In this document: one piece after another, positions 1 through 8,647 of the stretch | How positions within the stretch are numbered: the stretch's first letter is position 1 | How the letters are laid out: the number at the start of each line of letters is the position of its first letter | Origin: Armatimonadota bacterium | GTDB lineage: Bacteria; Armatimonadota; Zipacnadia; Zipacnadales; JABUFB01 | Assembly (NCBI GenBank): GCA_013314775.1 | Contig: JABUFB010000008.1 | Span: 789,036-853,035 of the forward strand | Length of the DNA stretch: 64,000 nucleotides | Direction: 5' to 3' | The notes under the pieces: generated by a model | The model's input: only the letters and a program-made list of their open reading frames with translations | Database searches by the model: none | What the model was told of the DNA's origin: nothing | Made by a program: the position numbers and the translations under genes

Positions 1-1257
1 GGGATGGGTTGCCCGGGCATGTCCGAACAGGGTTTCCACCCGCGCGCACTGCGAAATGAGCTTGTCCAGGCCCTGCCGGAGTACGCGTTTCATCCCGAGA
101 AGTGTGGCCCGGTGATCTACCCGGACGCCCGCGAGCTTGGCCGATTCTGCAGGATGCGCACGCAGGCGGCTGAGTGGCTGCTGAGCAAGCGCTCCTACGA
201 TGTGTTCGGGGTAGTCTTCAGCAGCCTGGATTGGGCCGGACATGGTTACGCGCAGGACTTTGAACGCGGCGGGGTCGCACTGGAAGTGGCCCGGACGATT
301 GACGCGCAGATCGGCGAGCTGCTGGCCATGTTTGACTGGCCGCGTACCCCGGTAATGATGCTCTCAGACCACGGCATGCGCTGCGCCCGGCGGCAGGCGA
401 ACCTCTATGTCCTCTTCCACCAGCTCGGCCTGATGAAGTTCCGCTGGGATGGTGACAGGGGGAGGGCAAGCCTGAGATCGGCGCTGGTGAGAGGCTGGAA
501 CATGGCCAAGCGTGTGCTGCCGTCGGATTGGGTGCGACACATTCGGCGGGCGACTGACCGGCAGCGTGAAGCGGTGTTGAACTCAGGACCGAGAGTGGGC
601 ATTGACTGGGAGCAGACCGTGGCGGCGCCGGTGGGGCCCTACGGGACAGTGCGGCTGAACGTGCGAGGACGCGATCCGTTAGGCATCGTCGCCCCCGAAG
701 AGTATGCGGAAGTCAGACAGGGGGTTGTCGAAAAGCTGAGAGACATCAAGGATCCGGGGACCGGGCGGCCGCTGTTCGGGAGGGTACTCACGCGCGAGGA
801 AGCGTACAGCGGCTGGGCGCTGCAGGGTGCACCGGACATTGTCTTGGCCGATCCCCCACCGGACCTGGCATTCGGTGTGGCCTTTGACGAGGCGGACATG
901 GCGCCATTCCTGGAACAAACTGATGTGGTGGCTCCTATGGTGCCCCACGGAGGCGTGCATGCGAGCACGGGGATCATGATGCTGAGCGGAGACGTCGCCG
1001 CGGCAGGGAGCTGGTCCGGAGAGACGGCCTGCTCGCTGGAAGACTTCACCCCGACGGCGCTGCACGTGCTGGGCCTTCCAGTGCCGACGTACATGGATGG
1101 CCGCGTGCTCACGGAGCATCTTGCGGGCGACATTGCGCGGAAGGATGTCCTGCGCGCCACTGCAGCCCCTCCGGACGTGCGCGGCAACGAGGCGCTCTAC
1201 ACGCAGAAGGACGAAGAAGACTTCCGCGAGCGGCTTCGCGCTTTGGGATACGTCTGA
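1..1257 (+). CDS. Type I phosphodiesterase/nucleotide pyrophosphatase-like hydrolase (5' end outside window)
   Basis: The open frame runs in from the window edge, so the N-terminus is missing; the ATG at position 4 is internal. The 417 visible residues belong to the alkaline phosphatase superfamily (PF01663-like). Visible metal-site elements are SSLDWAGHGY near residue 75 (Asp and His), LSDHGM near residue 121, and HGGVHASTG near residue 318, which supply the second-metal Asp/His set. The nucleophile Thr/Ser and first Asp should lie upstream of the window. The family hydrolyses phosphodiesters, phosphonates or glycan-linked phosphate and is hard to assign by sequence; the substrate is unknown. 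It sits 75 bp before a sulfatase of the same superfamily and may share its transcript. Confidence 0.8.
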   Translation, partial: GMGCPGMSEQGFHPRALRNELVQALPEYAFHPEKCGPVIYPDARELGRFCRMRTQAAEWLLSKRSYDVFGVVFSSLDWAGHGYAQDFERGGVALEVARTIDAQIGELLAMFDWPRTPVMMLSDHGMRCARRQANLYVLFHQLGLMKFRWDGDRGRASLRSALVRGWNMAKRVLPSDWVRHIRRATDRQREAVLNSGPRVGIDWEQTVAAPVGPYGTVRLNVRGRDPLGIVAPEEYAEVRQGVVEKLRDIKDPGTGRPLFGRVLTREEAYSGWALQGAPDIVLADPPPDLAFGVAFDEADMAPFLEQTDVVAPMVPHGGVHASTGIMMLSGDVAAAGSWSGETACSLEDFTPTALHVLGLPVPTYMDGRVLTEHLAGDIARKDVLRATAAPPDVRGNEALYTQKDEEDFRERLRALGYV

Positions 1258-1332
1258 TCCCCCGTTCGATGGGGACTTCCGTCATCATTGCGGCACCGGT
1301 ACGGCCCCCAGAGACATGGAGCGAAACATAAC

Positions 1333-2826
1333 ATGCCCCGGGAAAACTGGAAGCGCCCGAACCTGCTCTTTGTTCTCGTGGATCAGATGCGATATACCGC
1401 TATGGGCTGCGCCGGAAATGGGCAGGTCCACACGCCAAACCTCGACCGGCTGGCAGCCGAAGGCGTCACTTTCGATAACGCTGTCGCCACCGTGGGCGTC
1501 TGCACTCCGGCCCGTGCGTGTCTCATGACCGGTCGCTACCCGCTGTCCCACACGGTTCTCACCAACAACTCCATGCTACCCAACGACATGCTTTCCATGG
1601 GGAAGATGCTGCGCAACGAGGGATACGCCACGGGGCATATCGGCAAGTGGCATCTGTCCGGCGAGGCCTATATCGGTCAGACCGCATACAACGACTTCCA
1701 GAACGGCTACGTTCCCCCGGGTGAGCTTCGCCACGGGTTCGACTACTGGGCCACACACCACTGCTCCCATGCCTACTGGGAGGCGACCTACTACCGGGAC
1801 ACGCCGGAGCCCATCCGCGTTGAAGGCTGGGAACCGGACGCCCAGACGGATCTCGCCATTGAGTTCATCCGCGAGCACGTTGCCGATGATATCACCGGGC
1901 GGGATCCCTTCGCGCTGGTAGTGTCCTGGGGACCACCCCATACACCCTTCACCTGCCCGCCGGAGTTCCGCGAGTTGTACGACCCCGACCGCCTGGAGTT
2001 GCGCGAGAACGTTCTCTTGCCGCCCGAAGGGTTCCCGTGCACCGCCGAACTGACCGAGGTTGCCGATCCCGAGGCAGTCCTGCGGGACTGGACAGCCAGC
2101 TACTACGGCGCGATTACCAGCCTGGACCAGAACCTCGGGCGACTCATGGAGACGCTCCAGCGCCAGGGCATCGCCGACGACACAATCGTTGTCTTCACTT
2201 CCGACCACGGCGAGATGCTGGGCTCCCACGGGCAGATGTACAAGGTGCAGCCCTGGGACGAGTCGGTGCGCGTGCCACTGCTGATTCGCTATCCTCGCGC
2301 TATTCGTGGGGGCAGACGTCTTGAAGCCCCGGTCGGCCAGCCGGACGTCCTGCCGACCCTCCTGGGGCTGATGGGCTTGGACATTCCGGAGGGCATCGAG
2401 GGGGACGACCTGTCACCGGTCTTGCGAGATGAGAGCGCTGATCCGGTGGATCGATCGGCGTATATGCTGTGGGTGTGCTCCGCGCTCACGTGGGGGAAGA
2501 AATGGCAGTATGTGGACGACTACCGCGGACTTGGAGCGCCCCGCGGCTTTGTCCGACCGTACCGCGGCATCCGCACCCGAACGCACACCTACGTTCGCGA
2601 CCGGTCGGGACCCTGGGTGCTGTACGACAACGAACGCGACCCGTACCAGATGGCGAACCTGGTGGAGACCCGCAGTGCAGGCGCAGTGCCGCAGGAACTT
2701 GAGCGCGAATTGCAGGAGTGGATCGAAAAAACCGGGGACCTGTTCGAGGATACGGACTACTACCGGCACCTGATCGACCTGGAGACGGGTCTTTGCATGG
2801 AACCGGAACGGCTGAGACAGCGCTAG
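1333..2826 (+). CDS. Sulfatase (type I, Cys-type formylglycine)
   Basis: A 497-residue sulfatase. The ATG at 1333 is chosen because GGAG lies 11 bases upstream and the protein then begins just before the NLLFVLVDQMR strand that carries the first metal ligand (Asp17, Gln18). The sulfatase signature CTPAR is at residue 57, where Cys57 would be oxidised to formylglycine; it continues to LMTGRYP. SDHGEMLGSHG near residue 293 provides the second metal-site Asp/His. No signal peptide is evident, so a cytoplasmic location is likely unless an upstream start is used. It would release sulfate from a sulfated sugar or aryl ester; the substrate cannot be read. A formylglycine-generating enzyme is needed and is not in the window. 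Confidence 0.9.
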   Translation: MPRENWKRPNLLFVLVDQMRYTAMGCAGNGQVHTPNLDRLAAEGVTFDNAVATVGVCTPARACLMTGRYPLSHTVLTNNSMLPNDMLSMGKMLRNEGYATGHIGKWHLSGEAYIGQTAYNDFQNGYVPPGELRHGFDYWATHHCSHAYWEATYYRDTPEPIRVEGWEPDAQTDLAIEFIREHVADDITGRDPFALVVSWGPPHTPFTCPPEFRELYDPDRLELRENVLLPPEGFPCTAELTEVADPEAVLRDWTASYYGAITSLDQNLGRLMETLQRQGIADDTIVVFTSDHGEMLGSHGQMYKVQPWDESVRVPLLIRYPRAIRGGRRLEAPVGQPDVLPTLLGLMGLDIPEGIEGDDLSPVLRDESADPVDRSAYMLWVCSALTWGKKWQYVDDYRGLGAPRGFVRPYRGIRTRTHTYVRDRSGPWVLYDNERDPYQMANLVETRSAGAVPQELERELQEWIEKTGDLFEDTDYYRHLIDLETGLCMEPERLRQR

Positions 2827-2933
2827 GCAACTGGTGCTGCGGGATCGGGCAGGAGAACTGCCGCCGCGTGTCGAAACCGGTCTGCTGTGATGCGGCTGCG
2901 CTCATGGGACGACCGGATTAGCGGTGACAGCGA

Positions 2934-3767
2934 ATGAACGAGACGGACAGGGGCGCGAGACCCGGGCTGTTGCGCGCCGTGGGAGCCGCCCTGTTCGGCT
3001 TGAGCACTGCGATTGTAGTCTTCTCTCTGGCAGGTACGTGGGCTCTGGCGAACCTCGATGTTCCCGATGCCAACTATGAGCGTCTCTCCCAGGCACTCGG
3101 GATAGCGAACATCGTTCTCGCATCAGGCGCGTGCATGGCCTGGCTGTGGGCGGTGGGGGGTGGCCGGACGGCAGTAGAGGTGCTGCTGCTCTGCGCCGCC
3201 ATTAGCGGAAGCGTGGAAGCCGTTGGTGTGGCGACCGGTATCCCCTTCGGTGAATACAGCTATACGGATCAGCTCGGACCGAAGCTCGGCGGCGTACTGC
3301 CGGCGGTCATCCCCCTTGCCTGGTTCATGATGATGTACCCCGCTCTGCAGATGGCGCAACAGACGCGCCTCCGTGTGCCAGGAAAAGCCGCGCTCGCCGG
3401 TCTTGCCATGGTGACCTGGGACCTCGCCCTGGACCCGGCAATGACCGCGGGCGCCAGAGCATGGGAGTGGCAGGAGGGCGGCGTCTACTATGGCATCCCC
3501 TTTCAGAACTTCCTCGGATGGTTCCTGACTGCTTTCCTCCTGGCGCTGGCTTGCCTGGCCGTACTGGGAAAGAAGCCGGCCGACAGATCGGCAATGCCTC
3601 TCGCGCTTTACCTGGTGCAGAGTCTCTTCCCGGCGCTGCTCGCAGTCCTGTACGGGCGACCGTGGACCGCCGTCGTCTGGCTCGCCGGGCTGGCGGTGCT
3701 TTGGGGACTGGTCAGGTGGTATGCGTCCCCGGCGGAAACTCCGCGAAGAGAGAACGGATCGGCTTGA
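2934..3767 (+). CDS. cruF: Carotenoid biosynthesis protein, CruF-type 1',2'-hydratase
   Basis: A 277-residue polytopic membrane protein (about seven hydrophobic segments) of the DUF422/CruF family. Family marks are visible: GIPFGEYSYTDQLGPKLGG near residue 101, IPLAWFMMMYP, WDLALDPAM near residue 162 and YYGIPFQNFLGW near residue 185. Known members (CruF, and archaeal bacterioruberin hydratase) add water to the terminal psi end of acyclic carotenoids, giving a tertiary hydroxyl. The gene overlaps the next glycosyltransferase gene by four bases (TTGA), so translation is probably coupled; the hydroxyl made here is the expected site of glycosylation. Hydratase chemistry is inferred from the family and from the company it keeps. 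Confidence 0.85.
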   Translation: MNETDRGARPGLLRAVGAALFGLSTAIVVFSLAGTWALANLDVPDANYERLSQALGIANIVLASGACMAWLWAVGGGRTAVEVLLLCAAISGSVEAVGVATGIPFGEYSYTDQLGPKLGGVLPAVIPLAWFMMMYPALQMAQQTRLRVPGKAALAGLAMVTWDLALDPAMTAGARAWEWQEGGVYYGIPFQNFLGWFLTAFLLALACLAVLGKKPADRSAMPLALYLVQSLFPALLAVLYGRPWTAVVWLAGLAVLWGLVRWYASPAETPRRENGSA

Positions 3768-4855
3768 TCGCGCTTCTATGGGCGGCAGGGATCATCCTGG
3801 GCATGCAGATAACAGTCCTGGCGGTCAACCTGACCTACTGGTACAGGCGCAGGCTGGCCGAATCCACACCTGTTAGCATTTCCGTTCTGATACCCGCGCG
3901 CGACGAGATCCGCAACCTCCCCACGCTGCTATCGCTGCTCGCCGAGCAGAGCCATGCCCCACTGGAAGTACTGGTCTGCGATGACGGCTCGACCGACGGG
4001 ACCACTGAATGGTTGGTGGAACACGCTGAGGAGTATGGTGTGGGATGGTTCGCCGGGGCGCAACGCCCGGATGGCTGGACGGGCAAGAACTGGGCTTGCG
4101 CGCAGCTTGCAGGACGGGCCAGCGGGGAGTGGCTGCTCTTCATGGATGCCGACGTGCGTCCCGGTCCCGAGTTCCTCGGCAGGTTCGCGGGGTGGTGCGG
4201 GGCGAGCGAGGCCGCACTCGTAACAGCTCTCCCGCGCATTTGCCCCTCCGGGCTGGGAGACGGCCTGCTTATCGGCATGGTCCCGTGGTCGGTTTTCACG
4301 CTGCTTCCCCTGTTTCTGGCGGAACGTCACCCACACCCTGCATTCGCCTTCGCCAACGGACAAATGATGGGCTTTTCGAGAGACACTTATGGGCAGCTTG
4401 ATCCCCATCGCCGGGTGCGTTCATCCTTGTTGGAGGATGTGGAGATCGCGCGGCTCGTGAAGCGAGAGGGCGGCCAGGTGCTCATCGGGGACGCCACTGA
4501 TCTTGCAGCCGTGGAGATGTACAGCGGCCTGCGTGAGGCCTTCGACGGCTTCTCCAAGAACGCCGCAGTCATCTGCGGCGGAAGGTTGCAAGCGGTTATC
4601 TGCGCGGCCCTCACGGGGCTGGTGAATATTCTGCCCCTTGTGTTGGGGATCGCCGGCTCTTCCCCCGCATGGGCGCTGGTCGGCACGTCGATGGCGTTGT
4701 ACGGCTGGTCCGTGTCGATGCTCCGGCTGCCATTTTGGTATGCGCTCTGCTGCCCGGCCGCCATGGTTCTCGGCGTGGCCGTTATGCTGCGGTCCGTGGT
4801 CTGGTATTCGATGAAGCGCGTGACATGGAAGCGGAGGGTGTACGGGGAGCCATGA
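3764..4855 (+). CDS. Family 2 glycosyltransferase, probable carotenoid glycosyltransferase (CruG-like)
   Basis: A membrane-anchored GT2 of 363 residues. The TTG at 3764 overlaps the cruF stop; the next in-frame ATG is at 3803, just inside the first hydrophobic segment, and is the alternative start. The GT-A core shows SVLIPARDE, VLVCDDGSTDGT, a DxD-type FMDADVRPG motif and, later, the EDVEIARLVKREGG motif that corresponds to the catalytic ED..L..R. Two or three hydrophobic helices close the protein. GT2 enzymes of this layout next to cruF attach a sugar to the carotenoid tertiary hydroxyl. The stop overlaps the acyltransferase start (ATGA), which makes cruF, this gene and the acyltransferase a tight three-gene unit. 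Confidence 0.82.
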   Translation: MIALLWAAGIILGMQITVLAVNLTYWYRRRLAESTPVSISVLIPARDEIRNLPTLLSLLAEQSHAPLEVLVCDDGSTDGTTEWLVEHAEEYGVGWFAGAQRPDGWTGKNWACAQLAGRASGEWLLFMDADVRPGPEFLGRFAGWCGASEAALVTALPRICPSGLGDGLLIGMVPWSVFTLLPLFLAERHPHPAFAFANGQMMGFSRDTYGQLDPHRRVRSSLLEDVEIARLVKREGGQVLIGDATDLAAVEMYSGLREAFDGFSKNAAVICGGRLQAVICAALTGLVNILPLVLGIAGSSPAWALVGTSMALYGWSVSMLRLPFWYALCCPAAMVLGVAVMLRSVVWYSMKRVTWKRRVYGEP

Positions 4856-5583
4856 AACGGGTGAAAGCCTGGTTTGCCGACTGGCTCATAATGAGGTCGC
4901 TGCGCAGCCACTTTCGCGGCGTGTATCTGCTTGATCGCAGTGTGCCTGACCCCGGCAGGCCCCTGATTGTCTTCGCGAACCACCACTACTGGTGGGATGG
5001 TTATCTGCTGCACCTGTTCGCCCGTCACTGGCGCCCTGGGCAGAGCATGGTGTGGATGCGAGAACTGACCCCATTCCCGCCCTTCGAGGCCATCGGCGCC
5101 CTGCCCTTCCCGGAAGACGATCCCATCGCCCGGGCGGCGACCCTGAAGCGCACGCTCCGGGCATTGCGCTCGGGGCCTTCGCTGCTGTTCCTTTTCCCCG
5201 AGGGAGACATGCATCCCGCGCCGCAGCTAGCGCCCTTCAAGGAGGGGCTGCACTGGCTGCACACGCGCCTGCCCCAGGTGGAACTGAAGCCGGTGGCGAT
5301 CCACATTGAGCAGGGCATCCACCAGCACCCGGAGGCCTATGTTATCGCCGGACCGCCTTTCCGGTGTGACAGCGCGGACAGGCCCACATGGCTCAGGGAA
5401 GCAAGCCGGACCATTTCAGAGCTACTCGAGGAGTTGGCGCCGGAACGCCGCCCTGCGATTTCTGAGTTCACCTGCATCCTGGCGGGGCGCCTGTCGACGG
5501 ATGAGTACCGGTGCAGTGGGAACCGGGAGCGCGGCCCGAAGCCAGTGGAGAGCGAGCATGCCGCTATGGTCCCACGGGAATAG
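4852..5583 (+). CDS. PlsC-type 1-acyltransferase, probable carotenoid-glycoside acyltransferase
   Basis: A 243-residue lysophospholipid-acyltransferase-fold protein. The Hx4D catalytic motif is NHHYWWD near residue 44, and the FPEGDMHPAP block near residue 116 matches the FPEG acyl-glycerol phosphate-binding motif. The ATG at 4852 is fixed by its ATGA overlap with the glycosyltransferase. In green sulfur bacteria the pair CruC (glycosyltransferase) and CruD (acyltransferase) makes carotenoid glucoside esters; the same gene logic here suggests fatty acylation of the carotenoid sugar. A role in phospholipid synthesis cannot be excluded. The last 20 bases overlap, tail to tail, the end of the minus-strand membrane protein gene. 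Confidence 0.8.
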   Translation: MKRVKAWFADWLIMRSLRSHFRGVYLLDRSVPDPGRPLIVFANHHYWWDGYLLHLFARHWRPGQSMVWMRELTPFPPFEAIGALPFPEDDPIARAATLKRTLRALRSGPSLLFLFPEGDMHPAPQLAPFKEGLHWLHTRLPQVELKPVAIHIEQGIHQHPEAYVIAGPPFRCDSADRPTWLREASRTISELLEELAPERRPAISEFTCILAGRLSTDEYRCSGNRERGPKPVESEHAAMVPRE

Positions 5584-5965
5584 ACATCGCATGGAGAAAG
5601 TCGAAGAACAATAGAAAGAGCCCCTGAATGACCACTGCCCATCCCGCACCGCGCAGGACAGGCCTGAGACGGGTGGCCAGCACTACCCCCACTGCTACGT
5701 ATAACACGTCGAGCCCGGCGTTGATGAGGAGCAGGCGTCGCAGATCGGACAGCGGCGCGATCGTCCCCATAAGGCCCGCAATGCCGATGGCCGCGTCTAT
5801 GGCGCACCAGATACCCGTGACGAACCAGAATCCACGCCAGGCCTCGTGTTTCGTGCGCCACAGGCCGACTACGGCCGCCACCAGCCACACAACTGACCAG
5901 ATGATCAGTTGCAGCGCGATGACCAGTCCGGGGTGCTCCCACAGCGGGTTCGCCACGATGCTCAC
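5564..5965 (-). CDS. Small four-helix membrane protein (DUF6992-like), carotenoid operon
   Basis: A 133-residue protein that is almost entirely hydrophobic, with four predicted transmembrane helices and short charged loops (WRTKHEAWRGFW, LSDLRRLLLIN). It resembles the small DUF6992-type membrane proteins by length and pattern, though I cannot verify family membership. The start at 5965 lies five bases after the crtB stop, so it is the third gene of crtI-crtB-this. Location suggests a membrane-bound partner or transport/insertion role for carotenoids, which is inference only. The coding end overlaps the convergent acyltransferase gene by 20 bases. Confidence 0.7.
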   Translation of the reverse strand: MSIVANPLWEHPGLVIALQLIIWSVVWLVAAVVGLWRTKHEAWRGFWFVTGIWCAIDAAIGIAGLMGTIAPLSDLRRLLLINAGLDVLYVAVGVVLATRLRPVLRGAGWAVVIQGLFLLFFDFLHAMSIPVGP

Positions 5966-5970
5966 TCCCG

Positions 5971-6927
5971 TCAGGCCTGGTGCCGCGTGCTGCGCCTTGC
6001 GCTGAGCAGTCGCAGGTAGATGCCGGGCAGACGGCAGGCCTTGGCCAGTTGCGGTACCTGCGCCCTTCGCGAGAAAACATCATAGCCCTGGCGCTCGATC
6101 TGTCCCAGTATCCCGGCGTACAGCTCCGAAGCGGCAGCGATGGCGAACTGCCCGTCGGCTGACAGCATCGGGATACCCGGCCGCGCCTCGGAGTACAGGC
6201 GGCGCGCCCTGTCTATCTGGAACCGCATGAAGCGCCGCCAGTTTTCGTTCACGACCCCCTGTGCAAGGTGCGTCTCGTCGATTCCGTAGGCGTTCAGTTC
6301 GTCCTGGGGCAGGTAGATACGGCCCATACCGTAATCCTGCGCGACATCCCGCAGGATGTTCGTCAGTTGCATGGCGATCCCAAGCTTGAGCGCATACGGG
6401 GCCGCCTCTTCCCCACTGAAGCCGATGATCTTCATGCTCATCAGCCCCACCGTCGAGGCCACCCCATAGCAGTAATCCACAAGGTCATCGAAGGAGCTGT
6501 AGCGCGTCTGGTGCAGATCCCGGGAGACGCTCTCAATCAGTTTGGCGGGAAGCGTATCCGGTATCCTGTACTGGGTCCGCACATGGGACCATGCCAGCAG
6601 CACCGGGTGGTCCGGCGGGGGAACCGGCGCAGCCACGGCGTCCCGCCAACTGCGCATCCTCTCGGCCGCGTCGACACCCTTCTCATCGACGATATCATCC
6701 GTGGACCGGCAGAATGCATAGAGAGCGCGCACTGCGCGGCGTTTCTGCGCGGGTAGCAAGGCGCTTGCGAAAAAGAACGTCCGGCTGTGCTCGAAAGTGA
6801 TCCGTCGGCATACCGAGAAGGCCAGTTCCAACTCTGCGGGCGACGCGGACACGGCCGGCGCGTGGGACGTTCCCTGCAGTGACGATAGCGCCTCCGCCGT
6901 CAAGCGGTCCTCCCACTCAGCTTGCAT
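5971..6927 (-). CDS. crtB: Phytoene/squalene synthase family protein, probable 15-cis-phytoene synthase
   Basis: A 318-residue trans-isoprenyl diphosphate synthase, head-to-head type. The first aspartate-rich motif is DDIVDE near residue 76 and the second is DVAQDYGMGRIYLP near residue 197, both needed to bind diphosphate through magnesium. It should condense two geranylgeranyl diphosphates to phytoene; squalene or dehydrosqualene synthesis from farnesyl diphosphate is the alternative that sequence cannot exclude. The gene is 24 bp downstream of crtI and five bases upstream of the small membrane protein gene on the same strand, which favours phytoene synthase. Length and motif spacing are normal for the family. 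Confidence 0.88.
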   Translation of the reverse strand: MQAEWEDRLTAEALSSLQGTSHAPAVSASPAELELAFSVCRRITFEHSRTFFFASALLPAQKRRAVRALYAFCRSTDDIVDEKGVDAAERMRSWRDAVAAPVPPPDHPVLLAWSHVRTQYRIPDTLPAKLIESVSRDLHQTRYSSFDDLVDYCYGVASTVGLMSMKIIGFSGEEAAPYALKLGIAMQLTNILRDVAQDYGMGRIYLPQDELNAYGIDETHLAQGVVNENWRRFMRFQIDRARRLYSEARPGIPMLSADGQFAIAAASELYAGILGQIERQGYDVFSRRAQVPQLAKACRLPGIYLRLLSARRSTRHQA

Positions 6928-6951
6928 CCGTCTCGTGCACCTCCGATCGCT

Positions 6952-8442
6952 CTACGGGGCCAGACCCAGATCACGCAGGATGCGTTCCGTAACCAATCGC
7001 GCGGACAACAGTACCAGTGGGAGCCCCGTTCCCGGGTGGGTGCTCGCACCGGCGAAGTAGAGATTGCGGAAGCGACTGTGCCGATTGTGAGGGCGCAAAT
7101 ACCCTACCTGCAGGAAATTGTGACTCAGGCCGAAGGCAGAACCCTTCACGAGGTTGAGCTCGCGCTCGTAGCTTTCAGGCGTCATCGTCGCCTCGAAGTC
7201 GATGCGCCGGTCGACGTCCGGCACACCGACACGTTCGAGGCCTGAGAGCACTGCCTCGCGCGCCCGAGCCTGCATCGCAGGCCAGTCTTGCCCAGCCTGG
7301 CTGTCGAGATGCCCCACCGGGACCAGCACCGTAAGCGCGTCGCCCCCGGGGGGAGCGGTGGCCGGGTCAGACCTGCTGGGAGCGGCCACGTAGAAGGATG
7401 GCTCATCGGGCAATGAGTGCTCCCGGAATATCCTGTCGAAGGATTCGCGATAGCGGTGTTCGGACAGAAACACGTTGTGGTGCAGAAGCGCGGAAGACCG
7501 TTCGCCCTTCAGCCCCCAGTAGAACATGATGGCAGACGAGGTGTACTGCTTGGCGGCCAGTCGGGCCGCACTGCCGTCGTCCGGGAGGAGATTTGCGTAC
7601 ACGTAGGGCAGGTCGGCAGTGGCCACAACGAGGTCCGCCGACAGAGTAGCTCCCGCCTGCGTCATGACTCCCTCTGCGATGGTGCCGGAGACGAGTATGC
7701 GTGAGACAGGAGTATCGAACTCGAATCGGACCCCGAGGGATCGCGCAACTGCAGCCAGGGCTTCGACCACCCGGTAGATCCCGCCTTCAGGGAACCAGAC
7801 GCCTTCGGCGATCTCGCTGAACTGCAGCAGCGCGTAGGTCGCCATGGCGGCATAGGGACTGAGACCCAGGTACATGTTCTGGAAGGAGAAGGCGGCTCTG
7901 AGACGCGGGTCACGAAAGTGGCCGGCGACGAAAGGAAAGTGCTTCTGGAGCGCTCTGAGGCGGAACATTAGCGGCAGGTTCGCCGGGCTGAAGTAGTCCA
8001 GCAGTGTGAAAAAGTTCCTGCCCACGAACCGCTGAAGGGAAGTCTCGAGGAATACATCCCCCGCCGCGAGGAACTGCAAGAGCCTGGCGAATGAGCCGGC
8101 CTCGATGCTCTGCATTTGCTCCCGCATATGCACCATGTCCGAAGTGATATCGAGAGCGCCGCCCGTGCTGAAGTGCACCCTGTAGGTGGGGTCTACGCGC
8201 AGCAGCTTGAGGTGATCAGTGACATTCTCCCCGAGCGCGGCGAAAGTCTCCTCAAAGATCGGCGGCATGAGGTACAGGGTCGGCCCGGTGTCGAAACAGT
8301 ACTCGCCGGACACCAGGCGACCACAGCGTCCACCCGGCGCCTTCAGCCGCTCCAGCACCGTAACTTCGAACCCACGAGCCGCCAGTCTGGCAGCAACACT
8401 GATTCCCGACAGCCCTGCGCCTATGACAACAGCCTTCGGCAT
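6952..8442 (-). CDS. crtI: Phytoene desaturase, CrtI-type FAD-dependent
   Basis: A 496-residue flavoprotein that begins with the dinucleotide-binding signature VVIGAGLSGISVAARLAARG and ends with the CrtI C-terminal block FAGASTHPGTGLPLVLLSA. The ATG at 8442 is chosen because a perfect AGGAGG (8453-8458) is ten bases upstream and the Rossmann strand starts at residue 4. A nearer ATG at 8451 is only one base from that site. CrtI enzymes introduce double bonds and isomerise phytoene to lycopene or a related acyclic polyene. The exact number of desaturations is not readable. It leads the crtI-crtB-membrane protein unit and follows the photolyase gene by 205 bp on the same strand. Confidence 0.88.
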   Translation of the reverse strand: MPKAVVIGAGLSGISVAARLAARGFEVTVLERLKAPGGRCGRLVSGEYCFDTGPTLYLMPPIFEETFAALGENVTDHLKLLRVDPTYRVHFSTGGALDITSDMVHMREQMQSIEAGSFARLLQFLAAGDVFLETSLQRFVGRNFFTLLDYFSPANLPLMFRLRALQKHFPFVAGHFRDPRLRAAFSFQNMYLGLSPYAAMATYALLQFSEIAEGVWFPEGGIYRVVEALAAVARSLGVRFEFDTPVSRILVSGTIAEGVMTQAGATLSADLVVATADLPYVYANLLPDDGSAARLAAKQYTSSAIMFYWGLKGERSSALLHHNVFLSEHRYRESFDRIFREHSLPDEPSFYVAAPSRSDPATAPPGGDALTVLVPVGHLDSQAGQDWPAMQARAREAVLSGLERVGVPDVDRRIDFEATMTPESYERELNLVKGSAFGLSHNFLQVGYLRPHNRHSRFRNLYFAGASTHPGTGLPLVLLSARLVTERILRDLGLAP

Positions 8443-8647
8443 GCAGGTCATACCTCCTGACGCACCCGGGCCCCAGCTCGAGAGGAGTTCCGCATCAGTC
8501 GGAGCATACCTCTCGGTGCGTCCCTCAGGGCGTTGTCGGGGCCGTGCGGCGCCAGGCATGAGAGAGCGGTTCGACCGGACATTCCCTGCGCGCCGCGTGT
8601 TAGCGATAGCCGCTCGCGTCAATCCGTCTCCAGCGCTGCCTCCCCCT

